DNA of 64,000 bases from Sporosarcina cyprini (GCF_022048975.1 NZ_JAKMHX010000023.1:124001-188000), one strand, 5' to 3'; positions 43,030-54,266 are shown, numbered from the stretch's first letter. The notes: a model not told the origin generated them from the letters alone. Numbers and translations: made by a program.

Positions 43030-43095
43030 CTAAAAGAAAACGGCAGTGGAGTATCCATAGCCCAATGATAGAAACATAAGTATTTTTTTCTTCAT
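43030..43095 (-). CDS. Possible 21-residue peptide
   Basis: A very short open frame starting MKKKILMFL, hydrophobic after the lysines, with AAAGGAGTG 7 bases before its ATG. The RBS is better than chance would often give, but no homology or promoter can be shown. The rest of 42951-43397 (the gap between the RidA-like gene and the oxidase gene) holds no other visible feature. Confidence 0.25.
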   Translation of the reverse strand: MKKKILMFLSLGYGYSTAVFF

Positions 43096-43397
43096 CTCGT
43101 GGACACTCCTTTTTTTGTAGTGTGAAGTTTTTAATAAATAGTTGATTCTTAATTATGATACATATATTACCTCAAATTCCATCCTGCGTCTAATGGTAGG
43201 CGTGAGCTTTTCATTAAACTATGAGTCTGCATTCGCACATATTTGAATGAGCGCCAAGTATTCCTAACTACATTATAAGAAATTCTCCTTGATGTATTTC
43301 TAGAATAATAAAAAGTTACACATGCCATATGCATAATTTTTTCATATCTATCCGTTACGCTTATAAAGTACAACTGTAGAAGAAAGGCTGATAACTA

Positions 43398-44885
43398 ATG
43401 AAACGATTCATTTTAATTGCTGTAGGTATTTGCATTATTTTGGTAATAAGCGGATGTAACGGAAAACCGGAATCCCATGGAACTAAGCAACATGCCGGGG
43501 GAAATGAAATGCATTCCACTATGAACATGCCGATGGAAGGCCATATGAGCCATGATGAGGTAATCCGACTCAAGGATTCCACTGGAGAGAATGAGTTGAA
43601 CATTCCTCCTATACTCAAACGTGAGCCGGGAGAGGGAATTGTTTACACAGTGCGAGCACAAAAGGGAGTAACACAGCTCTTTGATGGTGTTCAAACGAAG
43701 ACATACGGCTACAATGGAACGTTTCTAGGGCCGATGATAGAAGTGAAGAAAGGCGAAAAGATCAAAATTAAGACGATCAATGAATTGGATGAACCAACTA
43801 CGTTTCATTGGCATGGACTAAAGGTGGCGGGGGATATGGATGGAGGACCTCATGATCCGATTCAGCCTGGTGAGGAAAGGATCATTGAATTTCAAGTAGC
43901 CCAAGATGCAGCGACGTTATGGTTCCATCCACATCCTGAAGGCAATACCGCTGCACAAGTATATAACGGGCTTGCCGGATTGCTTTATATTCAAGACGAA
44001 AAATCGGAACGGCTCGGTTTGCCGAACCGGTATGGAGAAAATGACTTTCCTTTGCTTTTTCAAGATCGGTTGTTTGATGACCAAAAACAGTTGAATTACG
44101 AGGCCGCCCAAAATAGTGATGGAACCATTGGTGATACATTACTTGTAAATGGAACGCTTAATCCGACATTGACTGTTTCGAGTGAGCAAGTCCGTTTTCG
44201 TCTGCTGAATGGATCAAATGCGAGAAACTTTACATTCAAGCTAAACACAGGAGATCGGTTCGTCCAAATCGCTACGGACGGCGGGCTTTTGAATGAACCG
44301 ATTCAGATGAATGAAATCACGCTCACTCCATCGGAACGTGCCGAGATTGTCATTGATTTTTCAGGTCTGAATAAGACGGATGAGTTGGCTTTAGTGAATG
44401 AGGACGGCTCGATTCTATTACCGTTTGACGTTTCAGATCAGCAGGTGGAAAAGAGTACTTTACCGAATGAAATGAATGATTTTATTCTAACAGAGGAAGA
44501 AAAGAACTTGCCGGTAACAAAAGAAGTAGAACTGTTTGGCATGATGGAGCACGTGACGATCAACGGCAAGAAGTTCGACCCAAATCGGATTGACTTTACA
44601 CAAAAGCAAGGGGTTACGGAAGTGTGGGAGATTTATAATAAGCCGGATATGATGGGCGGCATGATCCATCCTTTCCATATCCACGGGACACAATTCAAGG
44701 TTATTTCTCGGGACGGAAAAGAGCCTTCGGAAAATGAACGGGGCTGGAAGGATAGTATTTCCGTCAAACCGGACGAGCGTGTGAAAATTGCAGTTCAATT
44801 TAAAGATAAAGGAATTTATATGTTTCATTGCCACATCCTTGAGCATGAGGATAATGGAATGATGGGGCAGATAAAGGTGGAGTAA
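43398..44885 (+). CDS. Multicopper oxidase lipoprotein (CueO-like)
   Basis: A 495-residue exported oxidase, anchored at the ISGC lipobox (Cys about 19) and followed by a Met/His-rich stretch (HSTMNMPMEGHMSH, about 35-48) typical of copper-handling forms. All copper motifs are present: TFHWHGLK, LWFHPHPEG, HPFHIHGTQF and HCHILEHEDNGMM. It should oxidise Cu(I) or phenolic/metal substrates at the cell surface using oxygen. It is monocistronic with a terminator behind it, in a region full of copper genes. Confidence 0.92.
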   Translation: MKRFILIAVGICIILVISGCNGKPESHGTKQHAGGNEMHSTMNMPMEGHMSHDEVIRLKDSTGENELNIPPILKREPGEGIVYTVRAQKGVTQLFDGVQTKTYGYNGTFLGPMIEVKKGEKIKIKTINELDEPTTFHWHGLKVAGDMDGGPHDPIQPGEERIIEFQVAQDAATLWFHPHPEGNTAAQVYNGLAGLLYIQDEKSERLGLPNRYGENDFPLLFQDRLFDDQKQLNYEAAQNSDGTIGDTLLVNGTLNPTLTVSSEQVRFRLLNGSNARNFTFKLNTGDRFVQIATDGGLLNEPIQMNEITLTPSERAEIVIDFSGLNKTDELALVNEDGSILLPFDVSDQQVEKSTLPNEMNDFILTEEEKNLPVTKEVELFGMMEHVTINGKKFDPNRIDFTQKQGVTEVWEIYNKPDMMGGMIHPFHIHGTQFKVISRDGKEPSENERGWKDSISVKPDERVKIAVQFKDKGIYMFHCHILEHEDNGMMGQIKVE

Positions 44886-44890
44886 AACGT

Positions 44891-44928
44891 AACAGCCAGT
44901 GCATGCTATTCTGCACTGGCTGTTTGCT
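44891..44928. terminator. Bidirectional terminator, oxidase and siroheme-type gene
   Basis: AACAGCCAGTGCA pairs with TGCACTGGCTGTT around an 8-base loop between convergent genes. Confidence 0.85.
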
Positions 44929-44930
44929 TG

Positions 44931-45563
44931 TTAGACAATTATTGAATGGATTTCCTGTTTCATTCGTTCCACACCGACACGGTTCACAAACTTAAAGAAA
45001 GGCTCCCGTTTTTTCCCGTTTTCGGCATAGAAGTCGATTATCTGATCAACAGCCTCATACAGTTCCTCTGGCTGCGCTTGTTCAAGCAGGAGGGTACCCG
45101 TTTTGGCATAAGCGCCTTTTGGATTCCCGCCAATATACAGGTCATAGCCATTCCTTGACTTAATAACACCGATGTCATTGACTAGAGGCTCGCCACATCC
45201 AACCGGACATCCCGTGTAGGCAGGACGAAGAGTAAATGGAACAGGACGTCCCGCAATCCGCTTGTTCAGCTCGATTGCAACAGGCATTCCTTCTTCCTCC
45301 GCCCCCTTACAAAAATTACAATGACGCAAGCTTTTGACATAATTTCCGACTGGATAGCAGGCAAGTCCCACGTCGCTAAACTTCTTCTTAATCAACTCAA
45401 CTTCGCTTTCTAACACTTCGATATATAGTTGCTGGAATGTCGTGACTTCCAGTTCCTGATCACCTAAATGCTCAGCGAGCGCAATCAATTGGCGAGCGTT
45501 CAATGTAGCGCCAAATGAAATACCGCCGTTGACAGCCAGCTTCACCTTTTTCTCCGTTTGCAT
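44931..45563 (-). CDS. Small nitrite/sulfite reductase-like Fe-S siroheme protein
   Basis: A 210-residue protein resembling the siroheme/4Fe-4S half of nitrite and sulfite reductases. It has an N-terminal ferredoxin-like half (about 10-60) and Cys motifs HCNFCKGAEEEG and CPVGCGEPLVNDIGV, with Arg in FTLRPAYTGC. At less than half the length of NirA or CysI it lacks the duplicated domain. Its activity is uncertain. AAAGGTG, 9 bases upstream, places the start at ATG 45563 rather than at GTG 45575. Its promoter holds the same ATACC-N7-GGTAT box as the copper genes, which ties it to that regulon. Confidence 0.78.
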   Translation of the reverse strand: MQTEKKVKLAVNGGISFGATLNARQLIALAEHLGDQELEVTTFQQLYIEVLESEVELIKKKFSDVGLACYPVGNYVKSLRHCNFCKGAEEEGMPVAIELNKRIAGRPVPFTLRPAYTGCPVGCGEPLVNDIGVIKSRNGYDLYIGGNPKGAYAKTGTLLLEQAQPEELYEAVDQIIDFYAENGKKREPFFKFVNRVGVERMKQEIHSIIV

Positions 45564-45609
45564 AGTTGGCCACACCTTTCTAGTGAGATGGATCTAATGA
45601 CATAGTAAG

Positions 45610-45626
45610 ATACCTTTAATGGGTAT
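45610..45626 (-). promoter_or_regulatory. CsoR-type box before the siroheme-type gene
   Basis: ATACC-N7-GGTAT lies inside the spacer of a minus-strand promoter (TTTACA, 18 bp, TACTAT) serving the 45563 gene. The same half-sites and spacing occur at the copZ promoter (47605-47621). Confidence 0.6.
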
Positions 45627-45726
45627 GTAAATAGCTAAATAAAGAAAAGTCATAATGGAAAAGGATTTAACGTTATGATTTTTTGTATGCGGGTATAAAA
45701 ATATAGGGGGGTATCATATTATTGAT

Positions 45727-45775
45727 TTGACAAATGAACAACTGAATTCTAATATATGAACATATGCTCATATAT
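45727..45775 (+). promoter_or_regulatory. Promoter with CzrA/SmtB-type operator
   Basis: TTGACA (45727-45732), 17 bp, TAATAT (45750-45755). The -10 overlaps the dyad ATATATGA-N8-TCATATAT (45752-45775), which contains the TGAACATATG core of zinc-sensing ArsR-family operators. It drives czrA-czcD. Confidence 0.8.
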
Positions 45776-45811
45776 AAAAATAGCGACACGGTAATTGGAG
45801 GGGAAAGAATT

Positions 45812-46138
45812 ATGTGCGATGAAAATAATACAGAGAAACCGTTGAACCAATTATTGGACGAGGAAACGCTATTCGTCGTCTCCCAAACATTTAAGGCGTT
45901 AAGTGATCCGACAAGAATCCGGATTTTGAATTTGTTGTGCAAAGAGGAGCGCTCGGTGAATGACATCGCAGAGACGCTCAACTTAAGCCAGTCATCTGTT
46001 TCTCACCAACTACGCTTTTTAAAAAATTTGCGCTTGGTTACGTTTAGAAGAGAAGGGACAACCCTTTACTATTCAGAAGATGATCATCACGTCATGAATT
46101 TATTGAAACAGGCAATTGATCACGCAGCACATAATTAG
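45812..46138 (+). CDS. czrA: Zinc/cobalt-sensing ArsR-family repressor
   Basis: A 108-residue winged-helix repressor. The recognition region is [21 protein letters not shown] (about 60-80). The C-terminal helix carries the alpha-5 metal site DDHH...DHAAH (Asp, His, His, His) that binds Zn or Co in CzrA/SmtB. The alpha-3 cysteines of copper or cadmium sensors are absent. GGAGGGG sets the ATG at 45812. The operator overlaps its own -10, and the efflux gene follows 13 bp later, so metal binding should release expression of both. Confidence 0.88.
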   Translation: MCDENNTEKPLNQLLDEETLFVVSQTFKALSDPTRIRILNLLCKEERSVNDIAETLNLSQSSVSHQLRFLKNLRLVTFRREGTTLYYSEDDHHVMNLLKQAIDHAAHN

Positions 46139-46151
46139 AGGAGGGCTTCGA

Positions 46152-47099
46152 ATGGGACATGACCACGAACACGATCATACGCATGGGGCCAATAAAAAAG
46201 TGCTCTTGATTTCTTTTTTAATCATTACCACCTATATGATTGTCGAGGCAGTCGGGGGATTTTTGACAAACAGCTTAGCGTTACTTGCAGACGCTGGCCA
46301 TATGCTGAGCGATTCGATTTCCCTAGCTATCGCATTAATTGCGTTTAAACTCGGCGAAAAGGTGGCGAGCCACAGTAAAACATTCGGCTATAAACGGTTT
46401 GAGATTTTGGCCGCCGTCTTAAATGGCGTAACCCTGATCGCCATCGCCTTGTTCATTTTCTATGAAGCGATTAAACGTTTTGCAAATCCTCCGGATGTCG
46501 CCACAACTGGCATGTTAATTGTCAGCAGCATCGGACTCGCTATAAATATTTTAGTTGCATGGATTATGATGCGAGGAGCCGATGTAGAAGAGAACTTGAA
46601 TATGAAAGGTGCTTATCTTCACGTCATCAGTGACATGCTCGGGTCTATCGGGGCAATTGCGGCAGCTCTTCTTATAATGTTTTTTGGCTGGGGATGGGCT
46701 GACCCACTAGCGAGTATCATCGTTGCGATTCTTGTTTTACGGAGCGGCTATTTCGTATCCAAGTCGGCACTGCATGTTCTCATGGAAGGTGTGCCTCAAA
46801 ACGTAGAAATGGATAATGTCATTCGGACTATTGGAAATGCCGAAGGAGTTTTGAGTGTGCATGACCTTCACGTTTGGTCCATTACGAGCGGCTTAAATGC
46901 ACTTTCCTGCCATGCGGTTGTCGATGAGCATATGACAATTGCAGAAAGTGAGCCCTTGCTTCGAACGATTGAACATGATCTTTCACATCAAAACATCCAC
47001 CATGTCACCATCCAGTTAGAGACAGCCGCGCATCAGCATGATGATTCGATTTTATGCCAAGTGAAGCCGCAATCAGCGGGAGGCCACCATCATCACTAA
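46152..47099 (+). CDS. czcD: Cation diffusion facilitator, Zn/Co/Cd efflux
   Basis: A 315-residue CDF antiporter with six helices, exporting Zn and related ions in exchange for protons or K+. His-rich ends (HDHEHDHTHG at the start, HHHH at the end) flank the transport core. The metal site appears in LLADAGHMLSDS (helix 2) and HVISDMLGS (helix 5). GAGGAGGG before the ATG at 46152 sets the start. It is co-transcribed with the CzrA-type repressor. Confidence 0.9.
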   Translation: MGHDHEHDHTHGANKKVLLISFLIITTYMIVEAVGGFLTNSLALLADAGHMLSDSISLAIALIAFKLGEKVASHSKTFGYKRFEILAAVLNGVTLIAIALFIFYEAIKRFANPPDVATTGMLIVSSIGLAINILVAWIMMRGADVEENLNMKGAYLHVISDMLGSIGAIAAALLIMFFGWGWADPLASIIVAILVLRSGYFVSKSALHVLMEGVPQNVEMDNVIRTIGNAEGVLSVHDLHVWSITSGLNALSCHAVVDEHMTIAESEPLLRTIEHDLSHQNIHHVTIQLETAAHQHDDSILCQVKPQSAGGHHHH

Positions 47100-47113
47100 A
47101 GTATTAAAATGAT

Positions 47114-47130
47114 ATACCCTTATCCTGTAT
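47114..47130 (+). promoter_or_regulatory. CsoR-type box upstream of csoR
   Basis: ATACC-N7-TGTAT, one mismatch from the copZ box, about 165 bases before the csoR start. A looser GGGGTACAGGGTAT lies nearer, at 47257-47270. Confidence 0.45.
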
Positions 47131-47295
47131 CTCGTATTATAGAGACAAGCTGAAATGCTTTATTATCCTGAAATAGGACGCCTAGAACTGCTAAGAATAA
47201 AAACGCCGTTTATTGGAACCATAAGATTGCTCTCGCAAACTCTAGATGGTAGATTAGGGGTACAGGGTATTAGAACAACTCTGAGGAGTGAGTAT

Positions 47296-47583
47296 ATGAC
47301 AGAAACGACAAAGAAAACAGTCCAGCCGAATAAGCAACAATTACTGAATCGGCTGAAACGCATAGAAGGACAAGTTCGGGGTGTCCATCAAATGATTGAA
47401 AACGATCGGTATTGTGTGGATATTTTACATCAGATTAGTGCCATCCAATCGGCCATGAACAAAGTGTCTTTAGCTCTTTTAGAAGATCACACGCATCATT
47501 GTGTTGTGAATGCAATAAAAGGCCAGGATGGAGAAGCTGCTATTCAAGAGCTGATGAATGTGATGAGAACAATGACTAAATAA
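47296..47583 (+). CDS. csoR: Copper-sensing repressor CsoR
   Basis: A 95-residue all-helical DUF156-type repressor. The Cu(I) ligands are visible as Cys in RYCVDIL (about 43) and His/Cys in EDHTHHCV (about 68 and 72), with the same Cys-x24-His-x3-Cys pattern as CsoR. The longer open frame upstream to 47155 has no RBS, whereas GAGGAGTGA fixes the ATG at 47296. It precedes copZ and copA and would repress them until copper binds. Confidence 0.9.
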   Translation: MTETTKKTVQPNKQQLLNRLKRIEGQVRGVHQMIENDRYCVDILHQISAIQSAMNKVSLALLEDHTHHCVVNAIKGQDGEAAIQELMNVMRTMTK

Positions 47584-47599
47584 AATTTTAGTCTGCATC

Positions 47600-47628
47600 T
47601 TGATATACCGTATAGGGGTATGTTATAT
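47600..47628 (+). promoter_or_regulatory. copZ promoter with CsoR operator in the spacer
   Basis: TTGATA (47600-47605), 17 bp, TTATAT (47623-47628). ATACC-N7-GGTAT (47605-47621) fills the spacer, so a bound repressor would block polymerase directly. Confidence 0.8.
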
Positions 47629-47662
47629 TTAGGTTGTTAATTCAAACAGGAGGGGAATCATC

Positions 47663-47863
47663 ATGAAGGAAGTTTTGAAAGTAGAAGGCATGTCTTGTGG
47701 CCATTGTGTAAATGCAATCGAATCGAGTGTTGGCGAATTGGAAGGTGTATCTGCTGTTAAAGTAGACCTTGCCAATCACGAAGTAACGGTTGAATTCGAT
47801 AAAGAGGATACATTAAATAAGATTAAAGAAACAATTGAAGATCAAGGATATGACCTTGCATAA
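47663..47863 (+). CDS. copZ: Copper chaperone CopZ
   Basis: A 66-residue HMA-fold chaperone with the Cu(I)-binding motif GMSCGHC (Cys 12 and 15 by count). It delivers copper to the N-terminal domains of the CopA ATPase encoded next. CAGGAGGGG precedes the ATG. A CsoR box lies in its promoter. Confidence 0.95.
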   Translation: MKEVLKVEGMSCGHCVNAIESSVGELEGVSAVKVDLANHEVTVEFDKEDTLNKIKETIEDQGYDLA

Positions 47864-47884
47864 ATCTTGATGAGTACACCGCTT

Positions 47885-47978
47885 ACACCATATGGGGGTA
47901 TCGAGTGGTGAAAGAAGTGATTATACGACAGCCGTATGATCCTTCTTTTTTTACATCGCTCATACCCCCTTACCGTAT
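47885..47978 (+). promoter_or_regulatory. copA leader: two CsoR-type boxes around a hairpin terminator
   Basis: ACACC-N7-GGTAT (47885-47901) and ATACC-N7-CGTAT (47962-47978) each differ from the copZ box by one base. A weak TTGATG-N17-ATATGG promoter (47867-47895) overlaps the first box. Between the boxes lies the terminator described separately. The second box is next to the copA RBS. Confidence 0.55.
47912..47952 (+). terminator. Terminator between copZ and copA
   Basis: AGAAG-TGATTATACG pairs with CGTATGATC-CTTCT with bulges, then seven T. It would end copZ transcripts or attenuate read-through into copA. Confidence 0.7.
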
Positions 47979-47992
47979 AGGAGGGATGCAAA

Positions 47993-50404
47993 ATGGCAAC
48001 AGCGGAAAAAACCTTAAAGATTAATGGCATGACCTGTGCAGCTTGTGCCAACCGGATCGAGAAGGGTTTATCCAAAATGGAAGGCGTCGAAAAGGCGAAT
48101 GTCAACTTTGCTTTGGAAAGCTCTACCGTCGTCTACGACCCTGATAAGACGAATGTGCATGATTTAACAGCGAAAATAGAGAAGCTAGGCTATGGCGTCA
48201 TTCAAGATAAAGTTGAATTTGATGTCTCAGGCATGACTTGTGCAGCCTGTGCTGCACGGATTGAGAAGCGAGTCAACAAGATGGAGGGAGTTTCAAATGC
48301 GGCGGTCAATTTTGCGCTGGAAACCCTGACTGTCGATTACGATGGAGGTCAAACGTCTCCCGACGAAATGGTCAGCACCGTGAAAAAGATGGGTTACGAA
48401 TTGATTCCGAAATCAGACAAAGAAGACACAGTGGATCATAAAGAACAGGAGATCCAGCGGCAAACTAGGAAATTCATTTTCTCCGCTGTATTGACACTTC
48501 CTCTGTTATGGACGATGGTCGCCCATTTCAACTTTCTGTCCTTTTTATACTTGCCGGATTTCCTAATGAATCCATGGGTGCAATTGGCACCCGCAACTCC
48601 TGTGCAATTCATTATCGGAGCGCAGTTTTATAAAGGCGCCTTTACAGCTTTGCGAAATAAAAGCGCCAATATGGATGTTTTAGTAGCCCTCGGCACAAGC
48701 GCCGCCTATTTTTACAGCCTTTATTTAACATATGAGTGGGTGGAGGCCGGCAAAGTCGGGGAGCCGGAGCTTTATTTTGAAGCATCAGCGGTCATTTTGA
48801 CATTGGTGTTACTAGGCAAACTATTTGAAGTGCGCGCCAAAGGAAAAACGAGCCAGGCGATTCAAAAGCTTCTCGGATTACAGGCCAAAACAGCCCGTGT
48901 CCTTAAGAACGGAGTTGAATTCGAGGTTCCGATCGAGGAAGTCATGGCAGGGAATATCATCCTTGTCAAACCGGGAGAGAAAATTCCGGTGGATGGTGAA
49001 ATAATTGCGGGTGAGAGTGCGATTGATGAATCAATGATTACCGGAGAGAGTATTCCTGTGGATAAAACTGCGGGAGATTCTGTCATTGGGGCGACCATCA
49101 ATAAAAATGGTTCCTTGCAAATTAAAGCAACCAAGGTTGGGAAAGATAGTGCGTTATCCCAAATTGTTAAAGTTGTCGAAGAAGCACAAGGTTCAAAAGC
49201 GGAAATCCAGCGTTTGGCCGACAAAATATCCGGCATCTTTGTTCCAATCGTAGTCGGGATTGCCATCTTGGCGTTTCTGATTTGGTACTTCCTTGTGACG
49301 CCAGGAGATTTCCGGGCGGCCTTGATTCCTACCATCTCTATCCTTGTCATCGCATGTCCGTGTGCACTTGGTCTTGCGACACCGACCTCTATCATGGCGG
49401 GTTCTGGAAGAGCCGCTGAAATGGGCATCCTGTTCAAGGGCGGTGAGCATCTTGAAAATACACGGACTATTGACACCGTCGTCTTGGATAAGACGGGCAC
49501 TGTGACGAAAGGTGAACCTGCATTGACCGATGTTGTCATTACGAAACGCTATGAGGAAGAAGATGTCCTGCAATGGGTCGCTTCAGCAGAGAACCAATCA
49601 GAGCACCCGCTGGCTCGCGCGATCGTATCAGGTGTGAAGGAGAAAGGCATCGAATTAATTGCACCGGAATCCTTCCAAGCGCTCCCGGGCTTCGGCATTG
49701 AAGCTCAAGTCGCCGGAAAGCGACTGCTGGTCGGAACACGTAAATTGCTGCGCAGCCGAAATATTGACTTGATGAATATTGAATCCAAAATGGCGAACAT
49801 GGAAAACGAGGGCAAAACGGCCATGCTGATTGCGGTGAATGAACAGCTTGCCGGCATAGTGGCAGTAGCGGATACAGTAAAAGAAACATCGCAAGCTGCC
49901 ATCGAACGGATGCTGGCCCTCGGATTGGACATCATTTTATTGACAGGCGACAACAAGCAAACAGCTGAAGCAATTGGGCGACAAGTCGGATTGAGCCATG
50001 TCATTGCGGAAGTGTTGCCTGAAGAAAAAAGTGAGGAAATTAAGAAGCTGCAGGCACAAGGCAAAAAGGTGGCAATGGTCGGTGATGGAATCAACGATGC
50101 CCCTGCGCTAGCCATTGCAGATATTGGCATGGCGATTGGAACGGGAACCGATATTGCAATTGAAGCAGCTGACATTACGCTCATGCGCGGTGACTTGAAT
50201 AGCGTGGCGGATGCCATCATCATGAGCCGCAAAACGATGCGCAACATTAAGCAAAATTTATTCTTTGCCTTCTTCTACAATACGATTGGCATTCCGATCG
50301 CAGCTCTCGGATTACTTGCTCCGTGGGTGGCAGGGGCCGCCATGGCATTCAGTTCGGTATCTGTCGTCTTGAATGCATTGCGTCTTCAACGAGTAAAATT
50401 ATAA
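47993..50404 (+). CDS. copA: Copper-exporting P1B ATPase CopA
   Basis: An 803-residue membrane ATPase exporting Cu(I). Two N-terminal HMA domains with GMTCAAC (about 12 and 80) are followed by eight helices with the CPC metal site ([12 protein letters not shown]), the phosphorylated Asp in [10 protein letters not shown], the HP motif in SEHPLARAI, and [17 protein letters not shown] precedes the ATG. It takes copper from CopZ. The separate leader with CsoR boxes suggests its own control beside copZ. Confidence 0.95.
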   Translation: MATAEKTLKINGMTCAACANRIEKGLSKMEGVEKANVNFALESSTVVYDPDKTNVHDLTAKIEKLGYGVIQDKVEFDVSGMTCAACAARIEKRVNKMEGVSNAAVNFALETLTVDYDGGQTSPDEMVSTVKKMGYELIPKSDKEDTVDHKEQEIQRQTRKFIFSAVLTLPLLWTMVAHFNFLSFLYLPDFLMNPWVQLAPATPVQFIIGAQFYKGAFTALRNKSANMDVLVALGTSAAYFYSLYLTYEWVEAGKVGEPELYFEASAVILTLVLLGKLFEVRAKGKTSQAIQKLLGLQAKTARVLKNGVEFEVPIEEVMAGNIILVKPGEKIPVDGEIIAGESAIDESMITGESIPVDKTAGDSVIGATINKNGSLQIKATKVGKDSALSQIVKVVEEAQGSKAEIQRLADKISGIFVPIVVGIAILAFLIWYFLVTPGDFRAALIPTISILVIACPCALGLATPTSIMAGSGRAAEMGILFKGGEHLENTRTIDTVVLDKTGTVTKGEPALTDVVITKRYEEEDVLQWVASAENQSEHPLARAIVSGVKEKGIELIAPESFQALPGFGIEAQVAGKRLLVGTRKLLRSRNIDLMNIESKMANMENEGKTAMLIAVNEQLAGIVAVADTVKETSQAAIERMLALGLDIILLTGDNKQTAEAIGRQVGLSHVIAEVLPEEKSEEIKKLQAQGKKVAMVGDGINDAPALAIADIGMAIGTGTDIAIEAADITLMRGDLNSVADAIIMSRKTMRNIKQNLFFAFFYNTIGIPIAALGLLAPWVAGAAMAFSSVSVVLNALRLQRVKL

Positions 50405-50412
50405 GCAACGTG

Positions 50413-50451
50413 AAAGCCTCCACCGATTGGATGAATCGATGGAGGCTTTTT
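50413..50451. terminator. Bidirectional terminator, copA and gbsR
   Basis: AAAGCCTCCACCGATT pairs with AATCGATGGAGGCTTT, with A and T runs outside. It lies between convergent genes. Confidence 0.92.
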
Positions 50452-50457
50452 CATTTA

Positions 50458-51006
50458 TTATTTATCCTTCAGATCTTTCGTCAAAGGAACCAGATCAAAG
50501 ATTTTATGGTGTTCAAACGCATCGACGAGTCTGTCGAGCCATTCAAAGTAATCCCGGATATATTCAAGCCTGGCTACGTCCTGTTGAGCCAGTTCTTTCA
50601 CTTCCTCGCTCGTTGCCGGATCCTCAACCAAACTTTCCAACTCGCTCAATGATTTTTTTATCGCAGTGGAGTGCAGGGAAATCGATCTGCGCCACTTAAT
50701 GGAGAACAAATCGATAAAACTTTGATACCAATCGTCCTTCACTTGATATAAATCTTTCCGTACGCCCCGCTTCCAGGCTCGCTCCACTAATTTTAAATCA
50801 GACAAAGCCCTGACCGATGTGCTCATGCTCGTTTTGCTCATGCCGAGCTCTTCCGTCATTTCATCTAGTGTCATCGGTTCGTCGTGAAAGAACATCGTGC
50901 CAAATTGGCGTCCTGCCGATGATGTCAAACCGTATAAATGTATATTCTGTGCAATGGTCTCAATAATTCGCTCACGTGCTTTGTCGAGTGCTTCTTTGCC
51001 TTCCAT
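50458..51006 (-). CDS. GbsR-type repressor of glycine betaine uptake
   Basis: A 182-residue MarR-superfamily protein of the GbsR/OpuAR group. It has an N-terminal helix, a winged HTH (about 45-95, LDEMTEELGMSKTSMSTSVRAL) and a long helical C-terminus. GbsR-type repressors sense choline or glycine betaine and control osmoprotectant genes. It is divergent from the OpuA-like operon, and the intergenic region holds a perfect palindrome that is the likely operator. Confidence 0.85.
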   Translation of the reverse strand: MEGKEALDKARERIIETIAQNIHLYGLTSSAGRQFGTMFFHDEPMTLDEMTEELGMSKTSMSTSVRALSDLKLVERAWKRGVRKDLYQVKDDWYQSFIDLFSIKWRRSISLHSTAIKKSLSELESLVEDPATSEEVKELAQQDVARLEYIRDYFEWLDRLVDAFEHHKIFDLVPLTKDLKDK

Positions 51007-51088
51007 GTGTGAGTTCCCTCCGCTATTATCATGTCACTTTTCTTAAGCGTATTATATCCACATTGGAATTGCAATGATATACGTTAGT

Positions 51089-51112
51089 TTTGTACAGTTT
51101 TTTCTGTACAAA
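51089..51112. promoter_or_regulatory. GbsR-type operator
   Basis: TTTGTACAG-N6-CTGTACAAA is a perfect 9-bp dyad between gbsR and the opuA promoter, 22 bp upstream of the -35 element. Confidence 0.7.
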
Positions 51113-51133
51113 CAATTAATATGGTTAAAACGG

Positions 51134-51162
51134 TTGAAATTAATTTCTACTACACATATACT
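51134..51162 (+). promoter_or_regulatory. Sigma-A promoter of the opuA-like operon
   Basis: TTGAAA (51134-51139), 17 bp, TATACT (51157-51162). AAGGAGTG and the ATG at 51194 follow. Confidence 0.75.
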
Positions 51163-51193
51163 AGTAGACATTGAGTTTGTAAGGAGTGTACGT

Positions 51194-52448
51194 ATGGAAG
51201 AAATGGAAGTTAAGAAGAAAATAGAAGTGAGGAATGTATCGAAGATTTTCGGTAAGAACAGTAAACGTGCGACGCAGCTTTTGAATGAAGGAAAATCAAA
51301 AGCTGAGATTCTGAAGCAGACCGGAACGACAGTCGGCGTGAAAAATGCATCGTTCGATGTGTACGATGGTGAGATTTTCGTCATTATGGGTTTATCGGGA
51401 AGCGGCAAATCGACGCTCGTTCGTATGTTCAATCGACTCATTGAGCCGACAGCTGGAGAAATACGGATTGACGGCGACGATATCGTACGGATGAATAAGG
51501 AGCAACTACGGAATGTCAGACGGAAAAAAATCGGGATGGTTTTCCAGAACTTTGCGCTCTTTCCGCATAAAACGATTTTGGAGAATACGGAATATGGATT
51601 GGAGATCCAAGGCGCGGCAAAGGCTGAGCGGCAGGAACGTGCAAAAGAATCGCTGCGGCTCGTCGGCCTGTCTGGTTATGAAGACCAATATCCGAACCAA
51701 TTGAGCGGAGGAATGCAGCAACGGGTCGGCTTGGCGAGGGCGCTGGCGAACGATCCCGATATTCTTCTCATGGATGAGGCGTTCAGCGCACTGGACCCAT
51801 TAATTCGTAAAGATATGCAAGACGAATTGCTTCAACTGCATCATGACATGGGCAAGACGATTATCTTTATTACACATGATTTGGATGAGGCACTCCGGAT
51901 CGGGGATCGGATCGCTCTCATGAAAGACGGCGATATCGTTCAAATTGGGACGCCGGAAGAAATTCTGATGAGTCCTTCTAATGAATACGTCGAAAAATTC
52001 GTCGAGGATGTTGATCTATCCAAAGTATTGACGGCGGGCCATATTATGAAAAAAGCAGACACCGTCCAAGTTGACCGGGGACCGCGGGTTGCATTGCGCT
52101 TAATGAAACAGCTTCGCATTTCCTCTCTTTATGTCGTCGACAAAGGGAATCGTCTGCTCGGGGCTGTTACGGCTCAAGATACAGTGGCGGCTTCTGAATC
52201 TGGCGCTTCATTGGAAGAGGTGCTGATCAAAGATGTGCCGACTACATCAGCAGATACCGTATTGACGGAGCTGTTTGATACGGTTTCGAAAACGTCTATT
52301 CCAATGGCTGTAGTGGACGAACGCAATCATTTGGAAGGCATCATTATCCGGGGCGCATTAATTGGCGCGCTTGCTGGAGATGGGCAGTTCATTAACGACA
52401 GCCGAACGGTAGAAGAAATGAAGCCTGTAGAGTTGGAGGTGGCAAGCA

Positions 52449-52456
<8 letters not shown>
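51194..52456 (+). CDS. opuAA: Glycine betaine ABC transporter ATPase (OpuAA)
   Basis: A 420-residue ATPase of the ProV/OpuAA class. The family-specific N-terminal extension (FGKNSKRATQLLNEGKSKAEI) is present, then Walker A GLSGSGKST, signature LSGGMQQRVGLARA, Walker B LLMDEAFSALD, and two C-terminal CBS domains (about 285-405) that sense ionic strength in OpuA systems. AAGGAGTG, 6 bases upstream, sets the ATG. It overlaps the permease gene by 8 bp. Confidence 0.93.
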
Positions 52457-54214
<1,758 letters not shown>

Positions 54215-54223
54215 TAGATAGGA

Positions 54224-54266
54224 TTCAGGTGGAGAGTAACGATTAGTTGCTCTTCACCTGATTTTT
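54224..54266 (+). terminator. Terminator of the opuA-like operon
   Basis: TCAGGTGGAGAG pairs with CTCTTCACCTGA (one mismatch), followed by TTTTTT. Confidence 0.88.

Noticed and set aside
47155..47295. N-terminal extension of CsoR to 142 residues
   Set aside because: CsoR proteins are about 90-100 residues. GAGGAGTGA precedes the ATG at 47296, and the extension covers promoter DNA.
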